In this document: in pieces, positions 16,861-25,358 of the stretch
How positions within the stretch are numbered: position 1 is the stretch's first letter
Layout of the letters: each line of letters starts with the position of its first letter
NCBI GenBank assembly: GCA_036500605.1
Contig: DASYBU010000032.1
Location: 1 to 64,000 of the forward strand
Direction of reading: 5' to 3'
DNA: 64,000 nucleotides
Source: JAFALK01 sp036500605
GTDB lineage: Bacteria; Pseudomonadota; Gammaproteobacteria; Burkholderiales; Burkholderiaceae_C
The notes under the pieces: generated by a model
Seen by the model: the letters and a program-made list of their open reading frames with translations, nothing else
Databases searched by the model: none
What the model was told of the DNA's origin: nothing
Made by a program: the position numbers and the translations under genes

Positions 16861-19239
16861 ATGAAGCGCCTGCTCGTTGCCCTCGCCCTAGCACTGTGTT
16901 TCCACGGTGCGGGCGCGATCACGGGCGACGTGCAGGCCTTCCTGCAGGCCTTCCCGCTCGACCGCGTCCGCCTGCAGGACGGCCCCTTCCTCGACGCGCA
17001 GAACACCGACCTGCACTACCTGCTGGAGCTCGACCCCGAGCGCCTGCTCGCGCCCTACCGCCGCGAGGCCGGCCTGCCCGTGCCCGTGCCCAGCTACGGC
17101 AACTGGGAGTCCTCGGGACTGGACGGCCACATGGGCGGGCACTACCTGTCGGCGCTGGCGCTGATGTGGGCGTCCACGGGCGACCCCGTCGTCAAGGAAC
17201 GGCTGGACTACTTCATCGCCGAGCTCAAGCGCTGCCAGGACCAGATCGGCACCGGCTATCTCGGCGGCATCCCCGATGGCGCCAAGGCCTGGGCCGAAGT
17301 CGGTGCCGGCCACCTCAAGGTCGACAGCTTCTCGGTGAACGGCCGATGGGTGCCCTGGTACAACCTGCACAAGCTGTTCGCGGGGCTGCGCGATGCGTGG
17401 GTGCATGCCGGCAATGCCGATGCGAAGGCCATGCTGGTGCGACTGAGCGACTGGGCGCTGCGGCTGACCGCGCCGCTGTCGGATGCGCAGATGCAGGACA
17501 TGCTGCGCGCCGAGCATGGCGGCATGAACGAGGTGCTGGCCGACGTGGCGCAGATGACCGGCGATCCGCGCTACCTCGCGCTGGCGCGGCGCTTCTCGCA
17601 CCAGGCCCTGCTGAAGCCGCTCGCTGCGGGCCGGGACGAGCTCACCGGCCTGCACGCCAACACGCAGATTCCCAAGGTCATCGGCTTCGAGCGCATTGCG
17701 GAGATCGCGGACGACGATGAAGACCGCCGGGCCGCCGAATTCTTCTGGCGCACCGTCACCGAGAACCGCACGGTCGCCATCGGCGGCAACAGCGTGAAGG
17801 AGCACTTCCACCCGGCCGATGATTTCCGGCCCATGCTCGACGAGGTGGAAGGCCCGGAGACCTGCAACAGCTACAACATGCTCAAGCTCACCGCACTGCT
17901 GTCGCGCGTGCATCCCGAGCAAGGCAAGTACACCGACTTCTACGAGCGCACGCTCTACAACCACATCCTCGCGTCCCAGCATCCGGGCGAAGGCGGCTTC
18001 GTCTACTTCACGCCGATGCGGCCGCAGCACTACCGCGTCTACTCGAAGGTGGACGAGGCCATGTGGTGCTGCGTGGGCTCGGGGCTGGAGAGCCACGCGC
18101 GACACGGTGAGTTCATCTACGCGCATGACGACGACACGCTCTACGTGAACCTCTTCATCGCGTCCACGCTGGACTGGCGCGAGCGCGGCATCCATGTCAC
18201 GCAGAGCGCCCGCTTCCCCGACGAGCCGCGCACGCGGCTGACCGTGCACGACGCCGGCGAATTCGCGCTGAAGATCCGCTACCCCGGCTGGGTTGCGGCC
18301 GGCGCGCTGAAGGTCGAGCTGAACGGCAAGCCGATCAAGGTGACCGCACGGCCCGGCGGCCATGTGGAGCTGCGCCGCAGTTGGGCCGCCGGCGACCAGG
18401 TCGACGTCGAGCTGCCGATGCGCACGACGCTGGAGCCGATGCCGGGCCTGAAGGGCTACGTGGCCGTGCTCCACGGCCCCATCGTGCTGGCTGCCAAGAC
18501 GCCGCAGTTGGGCGAGAGGCTGGCCTTCACCGCCGATGGCTCGCGCATGGGTCATATCGCGCAAGGCCCCGTCTGCCCGCTGGATTCCGCTCCCGTTTTC
18601 GTGAGCGACCAGGCCGACTTCATGCGCCGCTTCAAGCCCGTGCCCGGCCACCCGCTGACGTTCACCGCGCCGGGCCTCATTCAGGGCCGCAAGGACGCCG
18701 ACAAACTCCAGCTGATCCCCTTCTTCCGCCTGCACGACTCGCGCTACATGGTCTATTGGCCGCGCAGCACACCGGCGCAACAAACCCTGTTGCACGTGGA
18801 GCTGGCCAAGGCCGAGGAGGCGCGCCTGGCGCTGGATGCCCAGACCATCGACCAGGTGGCGCCCGGCGAGCAGCAGCCCGAGTCCGACCACGGTTTCAAG
18901 GGCGAAGGCGCCGACAACGGCATCGCCCCGGCCGGCCGCTGGCGGCACGCGACGCAGTGGTTCAGCTACGAGCTGAACGACCCCAAGGCCGAAGCCCGCA
19001 CGCTGCGCTTGAGCTTCGCCGCAGGCGATGCCGGCCGCCGCTTCGACCTCGTCGTCAACGGCCAGCTCATCGCCGAGATCGAACTGGCCCGGCCCGACAC
19101 GCAGGGCGAGATCTACACACGTGACTACGCGCTGCCCGCAGACCTGGTGCGCAGCGCCGGCGGCAAGCTCACCGTGAAGTTCGTGGCCAAACCCGGCAGC
19201 ATCGCGGGCGGGCTTTACGGCCTTCGATTGCTGCGTTAA
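16861..19239 (+). CDS. GH127 beta-L-arabinofuranosidase, exported, 792 aa
   Basis: Former DUF1680 family. It hydrolyses beta-L-arabinofuranosides such as those on hydroxyproline-linked plant glycans. A short signal peptide (about residues 1-19, ending GAGA) puts it in the periplasm. The (alpha/alpha)6 barrel is recognisable from VRLQDGPF and NWESSGLDGHMGGHYLSALA. The zinc ligands and thiol nucleophile of the family are present: Glu333-Thr-Cys335 in GPETCNSYNML, and Cys403-Cys404 in MWCCVGSG. The size, near 790, is longer than the Bifidobacterium enzyme because of an extra C-terminal beta domain. It starts two bases after the GH43 stop, so it is translationally coupled. Confidence 0.85.
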   Translation: MKRLLVALALALCFHGAGAITGDVQAFLQAFPLDRVRLQDGPFLDAQNTDLHYLLELDPERLLAPYRREAGLPVPVPSYGNWESSGLDGHMGGHYLSALALMWASTGDPVVKERLDYFIAELKRCQDQIGTGYLGGIPDGAKAWAEVGAGHLKVDSFSVNGRWVPWYNLHKLFAGLRDAWVHAGNADAKAMLVRLSDWALRLTAPLSDAQMQDMLRAEHGGMNEVLADVAQMTGDPRYLALARRFSHQALLKPLAAGRDELTGLHANTQIPKVIGFERIAEIADDDEDRRAAEFFWRTVTENRTVAIGGNSVKEHFHPADDFRPMLDEVEGPETCNSYNMLKLTALLSRVHPEQGKYTDFYERTLYNHILASQHPGEGGFVYFTPMRPQHYRVYSKVDEAMWCCVGSGLESHARHGEFIYAHDDDTLYVNLFIASTLDWRERGIHVTQSARFPDEPRTRLTVHDAGEFALKIRYPGWVAAGALKVELNGKPIKVTARPGGHVELRRSWAAGDQVDVELPMRTTLEPMPGLKGYVAVLHGPIVLAAKTPQLGERLAFTADGSRMGHIAQGPVCPLDSAPVFVSDQADFMRRFKPVPGHPLTFTAPGLIQGRKDADKLQLIPFFRLHDSRYMVYWPRSTPAQQTLLHVELAKAEEARLALDAQTIDQVAPGEQQPESDHGFKGEGADNGIAPAGRWRHATQWFSYELNDPKAEARTLRLSFAAGDAGRRFDLVVNGQLIAEIELARPDTQGEIYTRDYALPADLVRSAGGKLTVKFVAKPGSIAGGLYGLRLLR

Positions 19240-19262
19240 ATACAGATTCAAGGAGACCCCCA

Positions 19263-20222
19263 ATGATGATCAAGCTCGTTGCCCGCCGTACGCTGCTCGC
19301 CGCCGCCTTGGCCCTGCCCGCCTTCAGCACCCTCGCCGCAGGGCTGACGATGGGCTTCTCCCAGGTCGGTGCCGAAAGCGAATGGCGCACCGCCAACTCC
19401 GCGTCCATCAAGGCCGCGGCCAAGCAAGCCGGCATCACGCTGAAGTTCGCCGACGCGCAGCAGAAGCAGGAGAACCAGGTCAAGGCGATCCGCAGCTACA
19501 TCGCGCAGAAGGTCGACGTCATCGCCTTCTCGCCGGTCGTGGAATCGGGCTGGGACACGGTGCTGAAGGAAGCGAAAGCCGCCGGCATTCCCGTCATCCT
19601 GACCGACCGCGCGGTCAAGGTCAGCGATCCCTCGCTGTACGTCACCTTCATCGGCTCGGACTTCGTCGAGGAAGGCCGCAAGGCGGGCCGGTGGCTGCTC
19701 GAGCGTGCCGCCAAGACTCCGAACGCGACGCTGAACATCGTCGAGTTGCAAGGCACCGTCGGCTCGGCGCCGGCCATCGATCGCAAGAAGGGCTTCGAGG
19801 AAGTCATCAAGGCCAACCCGAAGCTGCAGATCATCCGCTCGCAGTCCGGCGAGTTCACGCGCGCCAAGGGCAAGGAAGTGATGGAGTCCTTCCTCAAGCA
19901 GCGCGACAAGAAGATCGACGTGCTCTACGCGCACAACGACGACATGGCCATCGGCGCCATCCAGGCGATCGAGGAAGCCGGCCTGAAGCCGGGCGTGGAC
20001 ATCGTCATCATCTCGATCGACGGCGTGCGCGGCGCGTTCGAGGCGATGAAGGCCGGCAAGCTCAACGTCACGGTGGAATGCAACCCGCTGCTCGGCCCGC
20101 AACTGATGCAGCTGGCCAAGGACATCGTCGCGAAGAAGCCCGTGGAGAAGCGCATCACGGTGAACGAAAGCGTCTTCCCGGCCGAAGTGGCGGCCAAGGA
20201 ACTGCCGAACCGGAAGTATTGA
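19263..20222 (+). CDS. ytfQ: Sugar ABC transporter periplasmic binding protein (YtfQ-like), 319 aa
   Basis: A periplasmic sugar-binding protein of the Peripla_BP_4/RbsB class with a signal peptide to about residue 25 (ending TLAA). Typical features are FSQVGAESEWRTAN at the first strand, VDVIAFSPVVESGWD and ILTDRAV in domain 1, and YAHNDDMAIGAIQAI plus IISIDGVRGAFEAM in domain 2. YtfQ of E. coli binds furanose forms of galactose. Between arabinofuranosidase genes, arabinofuranose is the likely ligand (inference). AGGAG stands six bases before the first ATG; a second ATG follows directly. A half copy of the CTCTGCG repeat begins at its stop codon. Confidence 0.85.
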   Translation: MMIKLVARRTLLAAALALPAFSTLAAGLTMGFSQVGAESEWRTANSASIKAAAKQAGITLKFADAQQKQENQVKAIRSYIAQKVDVIAFSPVVESGWDTVLKEAKAAGIPVILTDRAVKVSDPSLYVTFIGSDFVEEGRKAGRWLLERAAKTPNATLNIVELQGTVGSAPAIDRKKGFEEVIKANPKLQIIRSQSGEFTRAKGKEVMESFLKQRDKKIDVLYAHNDDMAIGAIQAIEEAGLKPGVDIVIISIDGVRGAFEAMKAGKLNVTVECNPLLGPQLMQLAKDIVAKKPVEKRITVNESVFPAEVAAKELPNRKY

Positions 20223-20298
20223 GATGAAACCAACTCAAAACAGTTTCCGGATCGCAGAGGGCGCAGAGCAAGCGCAGAGGGCGCAGAGGAATCGCAGG
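20223..20298 (+). repeat. CTCTGCG repeat, copy 2 (left half only)
   Basis: Begins TGAGATGAAAC at the stop codon of the binding-protein gene, then GTTTCCGG and repeated GCAGAGGGCGCAGAG units. It is nearly identical to the left arm of copy 1, but the right arm is missing, so it cannot form the long hairpin alone. Confidence 0.8.
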
Positions 20299-20331
20299 AA
20301 CTGGGATCGACCGTAACGCAATACTTTTTTT

Positions 20332-20409
20332 ACATGGATGAACAGGATGCACAGGATGAACACAAGGAACGTTGTGTCCTCTTATCCTGTGAATCCTGTC
20401 TATCCATGT
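20332..20409. repeat. ATCCTGT-type intergenic palindrome
   Basis: A 78-bp imperfect inverted repeat, ACATGGATG / CCATGT at the ends, with two ACAGGAT units on the left mirrored by two ATCCTGT units on the right and ACACAA/TTGTGT at the loop. It is of a different family from the CTCTGCG repeats on either side. A T run precedes it. It would form a long hairpin between the binding-protein and ATPase genes. Confidence 0.85.
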
Positions 20410-20424
20410 TCATACCTGAATTCT

Positions 20425-20556
20425 GAGATGACACACAACACAGCTTCCGAAGCGCAGAGCAGGCGCAGAGGACGCAGAGAAATCGCTGAAGGCCTCTGCG
20501 TTCTCTGCGCCCCTTTGCGTCCTCCGCGTTCCGGAAACTTTGCATTCGTTTCATGC
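20425..20556. repeat. CTCTGCG palindromic repeat, copy 3
   Basis: A full-length copy with both arms: GAGATGACAC and CTTCCG on the left; CGTTCCGGAAAC and GTTTCATGCG on the right; GCAGAG/CTCTGC units between. It lies directly after the ATCCTGT palindrome rather than after a stop codon. It ends about 35 bases before the ATPase start. Confidence 0.85.
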
Positions 20557-20591
20557 GTCGCGGGTGCCGCGAAGCGGAATGGATCACTGAC

Positions 20592-22148
20592 ATGACCGAG
20601 CCTGCGGCCCCGGTGCTGGCGCTGTCCGGCATCCACAAAGGCTTCCCGGGCGTGAAGGCGCTCAGCGACGTCAGCCTGCGCCTGTTTCCCGGCGAAGTCC
20701 ACGCACTGATGGGCCAGAACGGCGCGGGCAAGTCCACGCTGATCAAGGTGCTGACGGGGCTGTACACGCCCGACGCCGGCGAGATCCAGCTGGACGGCCA
20801 GACCATCGCGCCGCGCCGCACCGAAGATGCCCAGGCGCTGGGCATCCGCACCGTCTATCAAGAGGTCAACCTCTGCACCAACCTCAGCGTCGCCGAGAAC
20901 ATTTGCGCCGGGCGCTTCCCGCGCAAATCCTGGCTGGGTGGGGGCCGGATTGATTGGCACGCCGTCCACGCCGAAGCGCGCCGCGTGCTCGCGCAGATGG
21001 ATCTCGACATCGACGTGACGGCGCCGCTGTCGCGCTACTCGCTGTCCATCCAGCAGATGGTGGCCATCGCGCGCGCACTGCGCATCTCGGCCCGCGTGCT
21101 CATCCTCGACGAGCCCACGTCCAGCCTCGATGACGCCGCCGTGCAGCGACTCTTCACGGTCCTGCGCCGCCTGCGCGACCAGGGCCTCGCCATCCTCTTC
21201 GTCACGCACTTCCTCGACCAGACCTACGCGCTGGCCGACCGCATCACGGTCATGCGCAATGGCGAGACCGAGGGCGAATATCTGGCGTCCGAGCTGAGCC
21301 GCCTGGCCCTCGTCAACAAGATGGTGGGCGCGCCGCCCGACCAGCAACCCACCCGCCTGGACAGCCGTGCCCCGACCACCGGCGCCGTGGCGCTGAAGGC
21401 CGAAGGCTTGAGCCGACGCGGCGCGCTGCACCCGCTCGACCTGGAGCTGCGCCGTGGCGAAGTGCTGGGCCTGGCCGGCCTGCTGGGCTCCGGCCGCACC
21501 GAAGCCGCGCGCCTGCTGTTCGGCGCCGACACTGCCGACACGGGCCATGTGGCCACCGAAGGCCACACGGGTCGCACTGGTCGCACTGGCCGCTGGCATT
21601 CGCCGCGCGAGGCCATCGCTGCCGGCGTGGCCTTCTGCTCCGAGGACCGCAAGCACGAGGGCGCCATCCTCGATCTCTCCGTGCGCGACAACATCCTGCT
21701 CGCGCTGCAAGCGCGCCATGGGCTGCGCCTCGTCATGAGCCGCGAGCAGCAACAGGCGCTGGCCGACGACTACATCCAGCGCCTGGGCATCAAGACCGCC
21801 AGCGCCGACACGCCGATCGGCCAGCTGTCCGGCGGCAACCAGCAGAAGGCCTTGCTTGCGCGCTGGCTGGCGACGGAGCCCGCCGTGCTGATCCTCGACG
21901 AGCCCACACGCGGCATCGACGTGCGTGCCAAGGAAGACCTGATGGATGCGGTGCGCGCGCTCGCGCACAAGGAAGACGGCACCGGCATGTCCATCCTGTT
22001 CATCTCGTCCGAGCTGCCCGAGGTCCTGCACTGCAGCGACCGCATCCTGGTGCTGCGCGACCGCCGCGCCGCAGGCGTCTACCGCCGCGGCGAGCTGGAC
22101 GAACGCAGCGTGCTTGAAGTGATCGCGGCGGAACCCGCCGCCGCCTGA
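20592..22148 (+). CDS. ytfR: Sugar ABC transporter tandem ATP-binding protein (YtfR-like), 518 aa
   Basis: A double-domain ATPase of the ribose/xylose/galactofuranose importer class. Domain 1 has Walker A GQNGAGKST, signature SRYSLSIQQ and Walker B VLILDEPTSSLDD. Domain 2 has the degenerate Walker A LLGSGRTEA, signature IGQLSGGNQQK and VLILDEPTRGIDV. Both are as expected for this class. An unusual short TGR triplet repeat (HTGRTGRTGR) sits in domain 2 before SPREAIAAGVAFCSEDRK. The start is the ATG of MTEPAAPVLAL; the upstream open frame lies in repeat copy 3. It is followed by two permease genes with 7-bp and overlapping junctions. Confidence 0.88.
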   Translation: MTEPAAPVLALSGIHKGFPGVKALSDVSLRLFPGEVHALMGQNGAGKSTLIKVLTGLYTPDAGEIQLDGQTIAPRRTEDAQALGIRTVYQEVNLCTNLSVAENICAGRFPRKSWLGGGRIDWHAVHAEARRVLAQMDLDIDVTAPLSRYSLSIQQMVAIARALRISARVLILDEPTSSLDDAAVQRLFTVLRRLRDQGLAILFVTHFLDQTYALADRITVMRNGETEGEYLASELSRLALVNKMVGAPPDQQPTRLDSRAPTTGAVALKAEGLSRRGALHPLDLELRRGEVLGLAGLLGSGRTEAARLLFGADTADTGHVATEGHTGRTGRTGRWHSPREAIAAGVAFCSEDRKHEGAILDLSVRDNILLALQARHGLRLVMSREQQQALADDYIQRLGIKTASADTPIGQLSGGNQQKALLARWLATEPAVLILDEPTRGIDVRAKEDLMDAVRALAHKEDGTGMSILFISSELPEVLHCSDRILVLRDRRAAGVYRRGELDERSVLEVIAAEPAAA

Positions 22149-22155
22149 TGAATTG

Positions 22156-23178
22156 ATGAATTCCGCGAGCCTTCCCATGTCCACACCAAGCGCCCACCTC
22201 CGCACGCGGGCCTGGCACCATCCCCTCGCGCGGCCGCTCCTCGCGCTCGCCCTGCTGCTGGCCGTCGCGGCCGCCTGCGTGCCGGGCTTCCTGCACCTCG
22301 AGATCAAGGACGGCCACCTCTACGGCAGCCTGATCGACATCCTGCACCGCGCCGCGCCTCTCATGCTGGCGGCGCTGGGCATGACGCTGGTCATCGCCAC
22401 GCGCGGCATCGATGTGTCCGTGGGCGCCGTCGTCGCCATTGCGGGCACGGTCGCCTGCGTGCTCGTCGGCTCGCAGGGCCTGGCGCTGGCCTTCGCCGCC
22501 GCGCTGGGCGCCGCGCTGCTGTGCGGCCTGTGGAACGGCCTGCTCGTGTCCGCCTTGGGCTTGCAACCCATCATCGCGACGCTGATCCTGATGGTCGCCG
22601 GCCGCGGCCTCGCGCAGTTGCTGACCGATGGCCAGATCATCACCGTCTACGAGCCCGCCAGCTTCTTCTGGCTGGGCGGCGGCTACTTGCTGGGCCTGCC
22701 GGTGGCGCTGTTCGTCGTCGCCGCCGTGGGCGGCCTGACCGCGCTGCTGATGAAGCGCACGGCGCTGGGCCTGTTCATCCAGGCGGTCGGCATCAACCCC
22801 GTCGCAGCGCGCCTGGCAGGCGTGCGGACGGCCGCCATCGTCTGCTTCGTCTACATCTACTGCAGCCTCGGCGCCGGCCTGGCGGGGCTGATGATCGCGT
22901 CCAACATCAAGAGCGCCGATGCCAACAATGCCGGCCTGCTGCTGGAGCTGGACGCCATCCTCGCCGTGACGCTCGGCGGCGGGCAACTGACCGGCGGCAA
23001 GTTCAGCCTCGCGGGCAGCCTGATCGGCGCGCTGATCATCCAGACGCTGACCTCCACGATCTACGCGCTGGGCGTGCCGCCGCAGGTCACCATGGTCGTC
23101 AAGGCCGTGGTCGTGTTCGCGGTCTGCATCTCGCAGTCCTCGGCTTGGTCGACCTGGTCGACATGGAGGAAGGCATGA
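22156..23178 (+). CDS. ytfT: Sugar ABC transporter permease (YtfT-like), 340 aa
   Basis: An inner-membrane permease of the BPD_transp_2 class with about ten hydrophobic segments. LMLAALGMTLVIATRGIDVSVGAVVAIAG is the conserved block of ribose-type permeases, and LLELDAILAVTLGGGQLTGG is the second. The start is taken at the ATG at 22156 seven bases after the ATPase stop; a TTG one codon earlier and an ATG at 22177 are alternatives. The stop codon overlaps the next ATG (ATGA). It pairs with the following permease as in the four-gene E. coli ytfQRT-yjfF system. Confidence 0.85.
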   Translation: MNSASLPMSTPSAHLRTRAWHHPLARPLLALALLLAVAAACVPGFLHLEIKDGHLYGSLIDILHRAAPLMLAALGMTLVIATRGIDVSVGAVVAIAGTVACVLVGSQGLALAFAAALGAALLCGLWNGLLVSALGLQPIIATLILMVAGRGLAQLLTDGQIITVYEPASFFWLGGGYLLGLPVALFVVAAVGGLTALLMKRTALGLFIQAVGINPVAARLAGVRTAAIVCFVYIYCSLGAGLAGLMIASNIKSADANNAGLLLELDAILAVTLGGGQLTGGKFSLAGSLIGALIIQTLTSTIYALGVPPQVTMVVKAVVVFAVCISQSSAWSTWSTWRKA

Positions 23179-24152
23179 AAGCACTCCGCTCCATGATGGC
23201 CGCGCCCTCCTTCACCAGCTGGGTCAGCGTCGCGCTGATGGTGGTGCTGTTCATCGCCGGTGCCGGCAACTACACGGGCTTCGCGTCCATGCAGGTGGTG
23301 TCCAACCTGCTGATCGACAACGCCTTCCTGCTCGTCATCGCGGTGGGCATGAGCTTCGTCATCCTGTCCGGCGGCATCGACCTGTCGGTGGGCGCCGTGC
23401 TGGCGCTGACCACGATGGTCGCCGCGTGGTTGATGCAGGTGGCGCACTGGCCGGCGCCGCTGGCGATCGTCGTCGTGCTGTTGGGCGGCGCGGCCTTCGG
23501 CGCCTTGCAGGGCGTGATCATCCATGTGTTCAAGCTGCAGGCCTTCATCGTCACGCTGGCCGGCATGTTCCTCGCGCGCGGCCTGTGCTTCCTCATCAGC
23601 GAGGACAGCATCACCATCGACGCGCCGCTCTTCGTCACGCTGTCGCAGACGCAGATTCATCTCTTTGGCGGCGCCTTCCTGTCGCCCGGTGCCGTCATCG
23701 CGCTGGCCGCGCTGGGCGCGGGCCTGTGGATTGCGCACTGCACCGCCTTCGGCCGCACCGTCTACGCGCTGGGTGGCAGCGAGACCTCCGCGCTGATGAT
23801 GGGCCTGGCGGTCGGCCGCACCAAAATCGCCGTCTACGCGCTCAGCGGCTTCTGCGCGTCGCTGGCCGGCCTGCTGTTCGCGTTCTACATGCTCAGCGGC
23901 TATGGCCAGAATGCGCAAGGCGTGGAGCTCGATGCCATCGCGGCGGTGGTGATCGGCGGCACCGTGCTGACAGGCGGTTATGGCTATGTGGCCGGGGCGC
24001 TGTCGGGTGTGCTGGTGCTGGGCCTGATCCAGACGCTGATCGCCTTCGACGGCACGCTCAGCTCCTGGTGGACCAAGATCGTCATCGGCGCGCTGCTGTT
24101 CGTCTTCTGCGCGGTGCAGCGCCTGCTCTCCTTAAAGAAGGCGAGCGGCTGA
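23175..24152 (+). CDS. yjfF: Sugar ABC transporter permease (YjfF-like), 325 aa
   Basis: Second membrane subunit of the furanose-type importer. It has the family block LLVIAVGMSFVILSGGIDLSVGAVLALT and VELDAIAAVVIGGTVLTGGYG near the C-terminus, with about nine to ten membrane segments. It starts inside the stop codon of the preceding permease (ATGA), with GGAGGA a few bases upstream. It is the last gene of the plus-strand operon. A CTCTGCG palindrome lies 66 bp downstream, between it and the convergent LysR gene. Confidence 0.85.
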   Translation: MKALRSMMAAPSFTSWVSVALMVVLFIAGAGNYTGFASMQVVSNLLIDNAFLLVIAVGMSFVILSGGIDLSVGAVLALTTMVAAWLMQVAHWPAPLAIVVVLLGGAAFGALQGVIIHVFKLQAFIVTLAGMFLARGLCFLISEDSITIDAPLFVTLSQTQIHLFGGAFLSPGAVIALAALGAGLWIAHCTAFGRTVYALGGSETSALMMGLAVGRTKIAVYALSGFCASLAGLLFAFYMLSGYGQNAQGVELDAIAAVVIGGTVLTGGYGYVAGALSGVLVLGLIQTLIAFDGTLSSWWTKIVIGALLFVFCAVQRLLSLKKASG

Positions 24153-24217
24153 AGCTGCACCAGCGGCGAGCGGTCGGCCTTCTCAGTTCTCCATAGCGTT
24201 ACGCGCCACCCGCAGCC

Positions 24218-24352
24218 AATGAAACGAATACAAAGTTTCCGGAACGCAGAGGACGCAGAGGGACGCAGAGACCGCGGAGAGGCCCGGCGACTTCCTCTGC
24301 GCCCTCTGCGCTTGCTCTGCGGCCTCTGCGTTCCTGAAGTTGTGTTCGTCTC
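24218..24352. repeat. CTCTGCG palindromic repeat, copy 4 (between convergent operons)
   Basis: Full-length and inverted relative to copies 1-3. Plus-strand ends are AATGAAACGAATACAAAGTT and GTTCGTCTCA, with GCAGAGG/CCTCTGC arms between. Read on the minus strand it begins exactly at the TGA of the LysR gene (TGAGACGAAC), repeating the stop-codon junction of copies 1 and 2. Its place between two converging transcripts makes it a candidate bidirectional terminator or mRNA 3'-end stabiliser. Confidence 0.85.
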
Positions 24353-25346
24353 AGTACAGGTCCCGCGCCGCCAGCCGCACCTCGTGCAGCAGTTGCCGCG
24401 CGGCCGGCGACATCAGATGCCCCTCACGCGTGATGATGCCGAAGGCGTCCATGTGGCAGGGCAGCTCGATGGGCAGGATGGCCAGCACGTTCAGCGACGC
24501 GTAGTAGCGCGCCACCTCCACCGGCATCACGTGCAGCGAGTCGGTCTGCTGCAGCAGCGCGGTGATCAGCAGCAGGGCCGTCGTGTCGACCACATTGCAC
24601 GGCGGCTCCAGCGCCGCGCGGCGGAACATCAGCTCCCAGCGGTGCCGCAGCACGCTGCCGGGCAGCGGCAGGATCCAGGGCTGGTCGGCGAGGTCGGCGA
24701 GCTTGAGGTTGTCGGCCTTCAGCAGCGGGTGGCCGACGCGGGCGACGGCGCAGGCCGGCTCGACCGTCAGTTCCTCATAGTGCAGGCCGGCAGCGCCCTC
24801 CTCCTCGACGATGCGGCCGATCATGAAATCGAGCTTGCCCCGTTGCAGCATGTCCACCAGCACCTTGCTGGACTCCATGTGCACGCCGATGCGCAGCTTG
24901 GGCGCCTGCAGCTTGATGCGCGAGATCGCGCGCGGCAGCAGGCCCATCGCCGGCGTCATGATGACGCCCACCTCGACCTGGCCCGACAGGCCGTTCTTCA
25001 GCAACATGATGTCGTCGTGCGCGGCGGACAGCGAGGTCAGCGCCATGCGCGCGTGGCGGATCATCGTGTCGCCGTACAGCGTGGGCTCCATGCCGCGCGG
25101 GTGGCGCTCGAAGAGCTTCACGTCCAGCATGTCTTCGAGGTCCTTGAGCTGCTTGGAGGCGGCCGGCTGCGTCATGCAGAGCACTTCGGCGGCGCGGTGG
25201 ATGTTGCGCTCGTCGTCCAGCGCGATCAGCAGCAGCAGCTGGCGCGTCTTCAGGCGCGCGCGCAGGAACCAGTTGGGGTTGGGACCGGCGTCGGTCAGCG
25301 GCCCGCTGTCGTCGTCGTCGTTTTTCTTGTCGTTGCCGCGAGCCAT
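24351..25346 (-). CDS. LysR-family regulator, GbpR-like, 331 aa
   Basis: The winged-helix DNA-binding domain spans about residues 28-90 (IHRAAEVLCMTQPAASKQLK, then LFERHPRGMEPT), followed by a LysR periplasmic-binding-like effector domain to the end. The N-terminus has an acidic stretch (KKNDDDDSGP). The pattern is that of the GbpR subgroup, which controls sugar-binding-protein and arabinose/galactose genes in Azospirillum and Agrobacterium, so L-arabinose or a related sugar is the probable inducer (inference). GAGGAGG lies upstream of the ATG. It is the last gene of the minus-strand operon, 12 bp after the GntR gene. Confidence 0.85.
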   Translation of the reverse strand: MARGNDKKNDDDDSGPLTDAGPNPNWFLRARLKTRQLLLLIALDDERNIHRAAEVLCMTQPAASKQLKDLEDMLDVKLFERHPRGMEPTLYGDTMIRHARMALTSLSAAHDDIMLLKNGLSGQVEVGVIMTPAMGLLPRAISRIKLQAPKLRIGVHMESSKVLVDMLQRGKLDFMIGRIVEEEGAAGLHYEELTVEPACAVARVGHPLLKADNLKLADLADQPWILPLPGSVLRHRWELMFRRAALEPPCNVVDTTALLLITALLQQTDSLHVMPVEVARYYASLNVLAILPIELPCHMDAFGIITREGHLMSPAARQLLHEVRLAARDLY

Positions 25347-25358
25347 CGTGGAGCCTCC

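Noticed and set aside
16888..19263. Uninterrupted 791-codon open frame antisense to the GH127 gene
   Set aside because: High-GC codon bias leaves the antisense frame open. The product is a His/Gly/Ala/Val/Arg-rich string without motifs, while the plus-strand protein has intact GH127 catalytic motifs.
20338..20595. Open frame through the ATCCTGT palindrome as a small gene
   Set aside because: It consists only of the two repeat families and runs into the ATPase start. Not a gene.
13340..24352. Short peptides with PLRLLCALC-like sequence encoded by the CTCTGCG repeats
   Set aside because: These are translations of the palindromic repeat. The same peptide appears wherever the repeat is, in either orientation, and it has no start-site support.
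24351..25346. LysR regulator as the sensor of the ars or PEP-CTERM regions
   Set aside because: Its place at the end of the arabinose operon and GbpR-like sequence tie it to sugar uptake.
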